Positions 54,755 to 64,000 of a DNA stretch of 64,000 nt are shown here, piece after piece. Below the pieces are notes generated by a model. It was not told the DNA's origin, searched no databases, and saw nothing but the letters and a program-made list of their open reading frames with translations. Every line of letters begins with the position of its first letter. The stretch's first letter is position 1. Position numbers and translations under genes: made by a program. The DNA comes from Pholis gunnellus. Lineage: Eukaryota > Chordata > Actinopteri > Perciformes > Pholidae. Where the stretch lies: NCBI GenBank assembly GCA_910591455.2, contig OU342823.1, forward strand, positions 6,560,001 through 6,624,000, read 5' to 3'.

Positions 54755-55228
54755 TGTGTCTCTATCCATGGAGCTGAAACATTCAGGTCCAGTTTCTCTG
54801 TGTCTCTATCCATGGTGCTGAAACATTCAAGCCCAGTTTCTCTGTGTCTCTATCCATGGTGCTGAAACATTCAGGTCCAGTTTCTCTATGTGTCTCTATC
54901 CATGGTGCTGAAACATTCAGGTCCAGTTTCTCTATGTGTCTCTATCCATGGTGCTGAAACATTCAGGTCCAGTTTCTCTATGTGTCTCTATCCATGGTGC
55001 AGAAACATTCAAGCCCAGTTTCTCTGTGTCTCTATCCATGGTGCAGAAACATTCAAGCCCAGTTTCTCTGTGTCTCTATCCATGGTGCTGAAACATTCAG
55101 GTCCAGTTTCTCTGTGTGTCTCTATCCATGGTGCTGAAACATTCAGGTCCAGTCTCTCATTGTGTCTCTATCCATGGTGCTGAAACATTCAGGTCCAGTC
55201 TCTCATTGTGTCTCTATCCATGGTGGAG
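54755..55228. repeat. Minisatellite, 44- and 46-bp units in a five-unit higher-order pattern
   Basis: The anchor tctatccatgg recurs at 54761, 54805, 54849, 54895, 54941, 54987, 55031, 55075, 55121, 55167 and (partial unit) 55213. Spacings are 44, 44, 46, 46, 46 and then again 44, 44, 46, 46, 46. Three of the four 44-bp units carry attcaagccc, while all six 46-bp units carry attcaggtcc. Two units have gcagaaac instead of gctgaaac, and the last three spacers drift (tctgtgtg, then ctcattg twice). The frame 54890-55183 is an artefact because the unit lengths are not multiples of three. Confidence 0.95.
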
Positions 55229-58200
55229 AAATGTTCCTTGTTATACATAGATTACCTATTCTTCTGACAGTTTAAATAATAATGAGGATATTACTAACTA
55301 CACAAGCAAGCTTTCATTCTTACAAATATTATATTGTACCAGCCTTGAGATATGTTCAATATTACACAAATAGAAGAGATGTGTGGCTCTTCAGAGTGTG
55401 ATAATAAAATGTGCTCTGTAATCAGCATCAGGAGCCGATGGGATTTTAAAGAAAAGGTTTAAGTTCCATAAGACTCCAGGAAGCCAGCGGCACACCCAAA
55501 AATGTGCTTGGCAACCAGTGCACTTCTTTGAAATAAAGCCGACCAACACTGGCTATTTATTGCTCAAAGAGCCACTCAAACAATTCATGTATGATAGTAA
55601 ACCTTGTTTGTCAACATGCAACAATGATGCATTTCAACTTTGAGGGAAAAGTCTTATACAGATTTCGATTCTAAAATGTTTTTTTTTGTGCATTATTTGG
55701 CACATATTTGCAGGCCTATATTTGTACGTTTTGAATGATGTATTGTTGATATAATATATAACCAGCACATTCACTAATACAATGTGGCTATTAGTTCAAA
55801 AGTCCCACATTTCTTTTAATCTAAATCCAGTATTGTATAAAATAAATCAATAAATAATTATATTAACAGAAATCCCTTGAATTCCCTTTAAGTGGTAGTG
55901 GTGCTGCCTCAATGAAGCAATAAAGATCCGGACAGGCGCAATAACAAAACGAAAGCACTATATTCTCTTTGATTAATACTTATCTATGAAACCCGTATTC
56001 AAACTGAAACTGAAAAATATTATTGCTACTGGTAAAGAAATGCAAAAGAGGTCCCTCGTGCAAAACTCTTTAATAAGCGCTGAACACAGTAAGGACGAAC
56101 TTAAAGCTTTATGGCCTCTTTCCAACTGAAATCTTGACAAAACATTATAAATCAAGGGTATTGCCCTTTAAGTGCTGATAATGCATTTCCCCACTCTGAA
56201 ACTATTCTTCTGAGGTTTGGAGACCGGGGGTGGAAAATGAATCCGACCCACACTTTAATTATTTGGACATAAAATGCATCATTAGTGGTCTCTGTCTCAC
56301 AGGGATGTCTGTTACAGGTGGACGACTGTTAAAATCAAGGTTATGATTAAAAGCCGGTCTCAGGCACAATGTTCTGTTGCCTTTTGAGGGGAAGCTTCTC
56401 TTAATGCTAAATGTGCAAAGTGTATAACTGATTGGCTGTTGTTTATAAATATTAACAATAGAATTATGGTCTCATTCTAACATAATTCAAAATCCAAGTC
56501 AACCATCTCCTACCAGAGGCACGCTGGGACTTGACTTAAGGGACTCAAGATGTACGTGATGTCTCCAAGACAGAGGGTCTTTGTCAATTTGAATCATTTC
56601 CCAGTTCAGTGATTGCACCCTCAAGTCTTTGAGCCGCCTAAATATTTCCAACTTTATTACTCATAAGGCACTACCGATTGCATTAGTCATATCTGGGCAG
56701 ATTGGATTACGGTAAAGCCTTTTGACTTTATCACTGTTGATTTCCCTCGAGGCCATAGAGTGAACTTTAATGAATCTCCATTTTTACCAAAACCCTTGCT
56801 GTGAGGTGCCTTGATTTGACATGCCATGGGCAATAAATGAGTCAAAAGCCCAGACATCTCAAATGACTAAAGGTGGCAGGTTTTGACCCGAGTCAGTAAT
56901 TTCTGATTAAGTTCCATCAAGACGAAGTCCTTAATCAAAGAAATTGCCAAAAGTAATTTAAATATTTCAAGAAGTGACTCTGCTGAAGAATTGCAATAGA
57001 GTTTTGTTCCAGTGATGGAAACATTTAATACGGCCAAGAAGTGTGCAATCTGATACAATTCAATTCAGTGCAACACAGAAAATGTGTAGTTATGCGTATA
57101 TGTACAATAGAAAGGTTGTACCAAACTACTCAAAGAAAGCCCAGATTTCCCTACAACTATACATGTTATGTGCTTGGTTTCTGCATTGTTGTATTGGTTT
57201 TCTTCATGCAACTTGTGTTGGATTGAGACACACAGACAAATGCATTGAACTTGGCTCATGTCATAAACTGTGTACAGTTTGGGTTATTTTAGAGAAGCAA
57301 GCGTCTCAGTTAAGTTTTAGGACAGTCTGGCCATGTTTAAAAGCATTTATTTTAGGATAAAAGCCTCATTCAGTAAAAGATGTCAGAGTTGTGAGGCCTG
57401 AAGACCAACTTATCCCCCCTTTAGTAGAATCCTACTTGTATATCCATCAAATAATCCTTTCATTGTGAAGAAATGTATTCCTCTTACTTACTTCCTCTCA
57501 ATCATTTTTTTATTTTCCGACTGTACTCATTTCATGCTGTCTTCTAACATATGAGCATTTGCTTTGTGGCCACATATTCATATCATACATTTATGTCTGG
57601 TACGATCAGGTGATTGCTAGATTAAAATGTCCAAGGTCCCCAATAGTAAGCAGTCATTATCAAGCACATATGTATCATGCATGCTAGGAAGGGAGGAATG
57701 TTTGGTACATCTATTCCTTCCCTCTTTACTGTTGTTGCTCGTTGGTAATTATACATTTCAAGCTTATTAGACCCAGTTGCTCTGCTTTAGAGCATTGAAT
57801 TGATTCTTTGAATGAAACATGCAAATGTTGGTGTACCGGAACTGAAATCTAATCAACCAGACAGCGGTGACCTGACGTTATTCTTCAACATGATGCAACT
57901 TGGTTGCAATGCGAGTTAAAATTCAGCATGCCTCATGCAGGGATTAAATCAGCGCTGCGTGAACCATCAATAGCCGCTTCTTCACTGACCTCCACACTGC
58001 GCACTGAGGTTATGTCCTAATTGGACAAGCTTCGATAAATGTTTGCTGCGGACCCAAATCTCCAAATGACGTAGGTGTAATGTCATTCTTGATATCCTGT
58101 ATAGTCAACATTTGTGGGTTAGAACATAATTCTTTAGACGTATGAATTAGACTTCTGTTTGAATGCTCACATTGCACAAAGGATCGCAATATCAAATCCT

Positions 58201-59808
58201 ATTGGTAAATCCCATGCTTCCTAAAATAGTTCACTGTTGGATGGCTGATGTCACATACAGCCATGTGTTTTTTTATATTACATTTTGCTAAAGCTCTTGT
58301 CAACAGTAGAACCAATAAGCTTTTATTTATCAACACTGTCAAAGCCAAAGAACCAGGCTAACAGTTGTGTATGGGCATATCTTCAATACAGTGTTCACAT
58401 GTCTAGATAAATTATCTCTGATGCATGTTTGTTTGAAAAGTGTTTAATTTTAACAGCAAATGGAAGAAACACGAGGAGGTGTTTTGAATTCTTATGCAAG
58501 AATGACTTTATCTATATTTGATTCTCAATTTAGTCTCTGGAGATTGCAGCTTCATCATCTCGACCTTGAAACAGCTCGAGGCCAGACACATTAGAGAACA
58601 ATATCTATGATTAGCAGTAGGACAAATAAAGATCCATTGTAATAACTTCAGCGTGTAACTTCCGCCTATCTTCCGGCCAGTGTTTGCTGTGATTTGTGCT
58701 GCCCTAAATGACTTCAGATTTAGTTACTGTATGTCTTAACTTGTCAGGATGATCCACTGTCTGTCTTATACTCTACCCACCCTTGCAAATATAAAACCTT
58801 ACTGTAGTTTGAATCGTTTCTTTCCCAGAGTACTTACTTTTCAATCTGATAACTTCATGGAAAAATAATCATTTCACCAACTTTCAAGCCTGAGAATGCA
58901 GAATTGATTATTCTTTTTTCAGGCAGCACATTTGTTTATCTCAATGGAGTGGGGACCAGTCATGGTGACAGCATGTCAATTTCAAGATCAATTGTTGCCT
59001 CCTTCCCTCTGGCCTTTGCATTGCATTACCATAGTAATGACTTTTTGACCCTCTTTTTTTTAATGTGGAGATCTACATTCCTAGTTGTGGAGACAAATGG
59101 CGTAGCTGAAAGTCGTTTGGGGTGTGTAATGAATTATTCTCAACAGCACCTTGTGTATTCACACCTCAAAAATATGACTGGCCGTCCACTGAATGGTTAT
59201 GATTAAGTGAGAAGGCGGCAGTCTGAAAATGTCTGCCATTAACTGTTCATCTTTTAAATGAACACGTAAGAACTGTTATTCGCCCCTACATTTTACTGTT
59301 TGTAATGTCTGACATCATTGTGAATACATGGTGACATACTGAAGGATCCTTTACATACAGTGTTTTGGGAATAAAGACAAAAGATGGTGTTTATAAAATA
59401 TGCTCGTCTTTTCCATTACAACACAAGAACGTAACATGTTTATTCCCTATACAATACCATCTTTACATTATGTTAGTGTATATTTGACTTCAATGAATGA
59501 ATATCAATTTTAAGAATTTGTCACATAAAACTATGCAAAGTCCACATTGGCTTATGACACGATCATGTTCATATGATGCTACAGAAAGTCCAAAGATGAA
59601 GAAAAATAACTTGGATTTTCAGACCTTCATGGAAACAACTACAAAAAATAAATATGTACAGTATAATATTGGAGACATCTGAATGAATACTAATTAAGTC
59701 ATCCATCTTGCTTTCTTCAGCCAGCTTTTGATAGAAAAGTAAGCAAAACAAAATGTTTCAGTCACAGTTTAAAAACAGTTTGAAAAATAGGTGAACGTTG
59801 TAAATTGT
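55229..59808. other. Non-coding stretch, about 4.6 kb
   Basis: No gene, RNA or mobile element recognised. Open frames (for example 57043-57360 and 58904-59206) lack motifs or splice context. Confidence 0.5.
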
Positions 59809-60072
59809 AACAAAACAAAAAAACAATACTACTTTGTAAGGTTAACGCAACAAAACTACTTGGTTAGGTTTGGTAAAAACAAAACAAAAAACGGTTTTGC
59901 TTAAAATGACTACAAAATAGAAACAAATAAATAAAAATGCAGCTAAAGTACCTGTTACTTTTAGACCGCAAAAGTAATTGGTTGGGTTTGGCTTAAAATG
60001 ACGTGCACATAAAGTACTTGGTCTACATTGGACATGCACAGCAGTGTTCTGGGGGTAAGCCCCGTTATTTTA
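59809..60072 (+). mobile_element. Dispersed percomorph-type repeat, copy D
   Basis: Contains cgcaacaaaactacttggtt (59846-59865) followed by aggtttgg, and a second degenerate version, gcaaaagtaattggttggg (59968-59986), followed by tttggcttaaaatgac. Ends with gggggtaagccccgttattt. A-rich spacers between the blocks look like independent expansion. Same family as at 816-975, 23600-24345 and 31561-31690. Confidence 0.6.
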
Positions 60073-61429
60073 CAGCAAACACATTTGAAACTTTTTTGTG
60101 AATAATTCAAACATAATTCACAATGCAGGTTTGTTGTACGGGAACTCTGAAGAGACAGGGCGGAGTGGCCAAGAGCAGAGGGTGGTGGTAGTGCAGGGTG
60201 CCTTGTTAAGTGTAAATGTCTACGGCTGCATGAATGTAAATCGGGTCATTGCTAAAAAGGAACATGCCTGCTCAGCACACCTTACCTGGATTTAGAAAGA
60301 AAAGAGACAAACAAAACAGGTGGGATGTTTAATGTAAGGGATTTCAAGGTTTGAATGTATCCCTTAAGCAGTCCTATTCAATCTGCAGCACAAGTGCTTC
60401 TTTCAGTCTGGGAGCGCTGAAGACTTGCTGACGTTTTTAGATTGACACCCCTCAACATCCAACATTTCAGAAGTTGTTAAACAATTCAGAAGTTAATGCT
60501 GCCTTTCCATATATTCAGTGTGTATACAAACTGTGCTTTTATCAGTAAATACTGTCATGTTCTGAGTAGTGGTTGCATGGGAGCTATAATAGAAGGCAGG
60601 GTAAGTTTGTATGGTTTGGAGAGTTGAAAAAGTGCTGGCTGAGAATAGGGAAAGGGGCCCTAATTAAAAAAATAAAAAAATGATAAAGTGATCGCCAATT
60701 CACAGATGGCTGTAAGCCTGCCATGCAAGATGTCCCTCAGGATAGAAACTTGCCTTCACTGCCAGGCAGATATTTGGCATTTTGAAAACTGTCGGCAAGC
60801 CTGATTTGTTCTCACACCATCCTGTGCTCATATAGCTGTACAGTGCTGGCAGGGTTAAAGTCAGTCTTGCCTTGACCGGGTGGGGAAAGAAGCACGACCA
60901 GCGCTCTATGCCAGAAGATATACTCAGTAGCAACATGAAAAACTGTTATGAGGAAGACATCTTAGTTATACACACAGCAGCGGGACGGGAAAACTATTCC
61001 TGCTGTTATAACTGCTGTTTTAAAACATGTTTAAAGAGCCCAAGGGCCATGACACAACACTGTCATGTTGTACTGAGCATAAAATGACATAATATGGTGG
61101 TTCTTCAAGAGATTCATGTCATTGATTGACAGAACAAAAAAGCCACATATTTGATCATTAAGTCTCAGCAGCTTTTGTTTAAGCTCAGCAGTATCAAAGA
61201 TCAGCTAAAATGATTTCCTGTAATTTTAGCCGAGCTGATTTTCTGTCTGCAGTTTAATTCTGTTTGACGCTAATATCCGACCTGCATTGTCAGGAGCTGA
61301 AAGGAGGCAAAAAGATAATGAGTGATAAGAGATGATGACCTAGAAGGAGCTCACGTCATCACATAATGTAGCTTTTGTATTTGCTTTACATATTTGAATG
61401 TTTAAATCCTAAACAGCCAGTTCTAACTC
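60073..61429. other. Non-coding stretch, nothing assigned
   Basis: No repeat or exon recognised in about 1.3 kb. Confidence 0.5.
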
Positions 61430-61600
61430 ACACAGGCTCCGCCCTCTGCTGGACTCTATGAGTAATACTCTCCTCCAAACACGAGCATGCATTCGCCCAA
61501 TAAAAAATACAAACACGAGCGTAGCCAGCCAATGAGGGAGTGCCGACCCGAATACGAGTGGGTAGGCACGTATTCGGTTGCACAACTCCGGCCACCTTTT
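61430..61600. mobile_element. Possible non-coding terminal part of the DIRS-type element
   Basis: A segment with ctatgagtaatactctcctc (61456-61475), two CCAAT blocks (61497 and 61529) and an unusual number of CpGs lies directly upstream of the recombinase relic. From memory such sequence accompanies fish DIRS elements, whose ends are inverted repeats rather than LTRs. I cannot verify the matching right end, so the link rests on adjacency and recall. Confidence 0.35.
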
Positions 61601-61624
61601 TTTAGCATTAACAAATGGCGATTT

Positions 61625-62525
61625 GTACACTTGGCACCTGAGAGGAACAGGCTGAGGAAGGCTGGCTCCGCTGTAAAAGTGGTTCAGACCATCCAAGCGG
61701 CAAGAGCGGGATCCACCAATTGGCTGTTACGGGGCCACGTGGTCAGGGTTCTAACGCTGGTGCTAGGAGAGCATGCTAGAGCCCCTGTCCTGTGAAGTTG
61801 GTGTTTTGATGTAAGAAGGGCTGTCTCATGCCACTGTTAAGGTGTATGCAGCAGCCATTTATTCCTGCCATTAGGGTTCTGGCGAAGGACCGATCTTTGG
61901 TCACGCTTTCGTGCTGCTCATGATCCTCCTTGCAGTGGGAACTGCCATTGGTGCTTGAGGCTTTGGTAAAAGGTCCCTTTCAGACTCTGAAGGGGTTGTC
62001 ATTCAAGACAGTTTTACTGCTTGCACTGACCTAAGAGAGCATGTGAGCTAACCGACCTGCCGTTGAACCCCAGATTGTTGCTGCTTTGTGGTGACTGCAG
62101 TGGGGGCTTCGCTCAGAACAAATTCCTCCTTTGATCCCAAGAGCTTTAGGTTGAGGGTTTTCCAGCTGATTGCTTTCTGTCTTCCACCCCATGCAGGAGA
62201 AAGGGAGGCAAAGTTACATATGCTTTGCCCAACTTGTGCATTGGCATGGTATTCTGAATTTAGGCACACTGAACAGCTGTTTGAGTGCTTCGAGGATGGT
62301 GTGGCCACCAATGCCCTGTCGATGATACGCCTGGCCGGATGGCTTTGTGAGTGCATCTCCCAAGCCTATAGGCAGCAGAGAAGGGATCCTCACACACTGG
62401 TCCGCGCATACTCTACACGTAGCTCGGCAGTGACGGCTGGTTGATGCCTTGTCCGTTTATTCGCTCTCTTGGACATGTCGGGCTCCTTTTTAGGGTCTGT
62501 GTTCGCTGGAACGACACTGTTGGAC
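61625..62525 (+). pseudogene. DIRS-type retrotransposon tyrosine recombinase, decayed
   Basis: DIRS retrotransposons use a tyrosine recombinase instead of a DDE integrase. Pieces of that enzyme appear in order on the plus strand, in changing frames. The N-terminal core-binding part shows VVQTIQAARAGST (61678-61716) and LSHATVKVYAAAIYS (61821-61865). The catalytic part shows LPLVLEALVKGPFQTL (61942-61989) running on to FKTVLLLALT (62002-62031), then a stop. The longest intact frame (62088-62444) holds LHMLCPTCAL (62214-62243) and RAYSTRS (62403-62423). The family usually has HSTR there, the HxxR catalytic signature, so the His is replaced by Tyr. The region of the first catalytic Arg is broken by a stop and frame change, and the C-terminal part with the Tyr nucleophile is unrecognisable. 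No reverse transcriptase or gag was found. It is certainly inactive. Confidence 0.82.
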
Positions 62526-62528
62526 TGA

Positions 62529-62556
62529 CCCCCCCCCCCCACCCCACCCCACCCCA
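62529..62556. repeat. Poly-C and (ACCCC)n tract
   Basis: C12 followed by three ACCCC-like units, directly behind the recombinase relic. Confidence 0.93.
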
Positions 62557-63780
62557 CTGGGCTTGATGCAACTACATGGCTCTGTCCTCCGATATGACCC
62601 GGGTACTGTGGTGTGCAAGGTGTCTACTAATTGTATTTTTAACAGCTGCAGGGTTAGGCCCTCAATGTCTCAGATGTGATGGCTCAGGTTATAATGAAGT
62701 AGACTGGCTGCAGCCACTAACCTTTAGTCAGTCAGGATCAGATTGGTTGGGTCCATGATGTCCAGGGTGTTTAATCATCGGGCTCCACCCACTGTGGGTA
62801 AATTTCGAGTTCAGCATCCATTGGTTTGAGAAGGTTTTGCTTTGTTAAGCAGAGGCCATGAGTTGTGTACCAGATGGCTTGTTTATCTCGCTGACAGTAT
62901 CTGTTAAAGCACTCACTGCAAGGAACATGTGTTATGCAAACAGTTAGGTCAGAACTGCAGCATATTTACCTCTGATTTTATGATGATTGCATCTCAGTCT
63001 TTATAAATAGCGATATTTCCTTTTCCCTGATTTGGCAGTTCAGTGACAATCCAGTTCTTTTATTTCTCCGAAACAATCATTGCCTCTGCTGGAAGCACAA
63101 CACTGTTCATTTCCGGCAAGCCAGAGGACTTCTTCCCCAGAATGACCCAGCAGACAGTGGGTGGTTATAGAACACTAAATACAAGCTTTCTGAGAGCTTT
63201 AATATACTTCAGAGGCATGTTGAACTGTCACTCCTGATGGTCCAGTCTCATCATATAGCCTTGTGTTTGCAAATGCCTGTCTGCATGTGTGGGAACGTGC
63301 ATAGAGACCAAATCAGAAGAACTTTACCTGAAAAGCCAGTGGCATAATTTTAAGATCGGAAGAGGATTAGGCTCATTGTTCCTAAACAAAAGATTAAAGT
63401 CAAGACTTTGACCGTGAAGCTAACTGTGGTCAGAACTAAATGAAGCCCCGGTGGCAATGTTTTAACTCACTAATGAAGCGAGATCAGCGAATGCCAAGGA
63501 ATAGACCTTTTTCCAATCTCAAATGTAATAGCACCACACGTAACCCCGGGCTTATATTCACTGTGTCATTACTGAGAGAAACCTTTTGTTTCCAGCAATA
63601 GTCTCAACACAAAAATGAATCTGGATACAAAAACTTGATTGGTGTTTGGTAGATTCATATTTTGATATTGTTCTTGTTTTTTGTGCCTATTTGCTCTTTG
63701 GGCTTACAGTATGTATTGTCCAGCTGTGATGTTGATTGTCGTGATGCGTCGTATTGTGACAAGTATATGTTAAAATGTTA
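62557..63780. other. Non-coding stretch, nothing assigned
   Basis: No repeat or exon recognised. It may be partly 3' untranslated sequence if the poly(A) signals that follow are used, but no coding exon was found in it. Confidence 0.45.
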
Positions 63781-63785
63781 ATGTC

Positions 63786-63829
63786 AATAAAAATATTCCA
63801 AAATAAAGCACTGAAAACTGATTCAGTGC
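63786..63829 (+). promoter_or_regulatory. Paired poly(A) signals and hairpin (possible transcript 3' end)
   Basis: Two AATAAA hexamers (63786-63791 and 63802-63807) lie 10 bases apart, followed at once by a perfect 8-bp-arm hairpin, gcactgaa/ttcagtgc (63808-63829), and a T/GT-rich stretch (ttccagttgtgtcttg, 63839-63854) that fits a downstream element. AATAAA is common in AT-rich DNA, so this is only suggestive. Confidence 0.25.
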
Positions 63830-64000
63830 TCAGATTCTTTCCAGTTGTGTCTTGATAAGTATGTAATAAATTCAAATTACCATTATAGCTTGCCATTCAG
63901 AGCAATTCTCTCTCATTACAGCTAACATAATATTTTGAAACACATAATTATGGCCATGATGCTGTTATCAAAATAATGTGTATTGTCTCACTTTAATTTA
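63830..64000. other. Window end, nothing assigned
   Basis: AT-rich sequence to the window edge. Confidence 0.5.

Noticed and set aside
54890..55183. 97-codon frame with repeated peptide pattern
   Set aside because: It reads through the minisatellite, and the unit lengths of 44 and 46 shift the frame each time. No conserved protein repeat results.
54755..55228. CRISPR-like array
   Set aside because: Units are nearly identical along their whole length with no unique spacers, and the context is vertebrate.

Overview
The window looks like vertebrate nuclear DNA, most likely from a spiny-rayed teleost fish. It is AT-rich, has long CA/GT microsatellites, and carries degenerate dispersed repeats of types I know from percomorph genomes (piggyBac- and hAT-derived non-autonomous elements, a LINE 3' tail of the kind starting with CCATCCAT, tRNA-derived SINE remnants, DIRS-type and Gypsy-type retrotransposon relics). 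I found no bacterial-style gene organisation and no protein-coding gene I can support. Open frames of 60-149 codons occur on both strands, but they match no family I recognise, and several simply read through repeats. This is best described as an intergenic or long-intron region (gene desert). Family assignments are from memory of repeat consensus sequences; no search was run.

Layout. 1-13 kb: mostly unique AT-rich DNA with a percomorph-type repeat at 816-975, a CA tract, a repeat fragment at 2435-2530, a LINE-type relic at 3901-4140, a possible spliced exon at 8028-8332 and a short DNA-transposon relic at 11206-11505. 13-25 kb: an ACT microsatellite, a hAT-type element with a decayed 8-bp target duplication (16392-16922), a SINE-like scrap and a larger copy of the percomorph repeat (23600-24345). 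25-37 kb: an AT tract, a complete piggyBac-type non-autonomous element with perfect 15-bp terminal repeats between TTAA sites (29381-30123), another dispersed repeat (30558-30735), a 137-bp GT tract, a CA tract and a cluster of TGATTG motifs near 37.05 kb. 39-44 kb is the best place to look for transcription: a CpG-rich segment with a CRE palindrome and a consensus minus-strand splice donor (39690-39990), and two exon-like segments with plus-strand donors (42481-42814 and 43912-44144). 51-55 kb: a decayed Gypsy-type integrase on the minus strand, a tRNA-derived SINE relic, a LINE tail and a minisatellite with a two-level period (54755-55228). 59-64 kb: another copy of the percomorph repeat, a decayed DIRS-type tyrosine recombinase (61625-62525) and a possible transcript 3' end near 63.8 kb.

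No genes here work together as a pathway. The content is a record of at least six transposon lineages plus simple repeats, with a few weak hints of regulatory or transcribed DNA. I did not find a convincing new biological system. The most informative structures are the piggyBac-type element with three repeated hairpin motifs, the five-unit higher-order minisatellite, the broken DIRS recombinase and the CpG/CRE segment.
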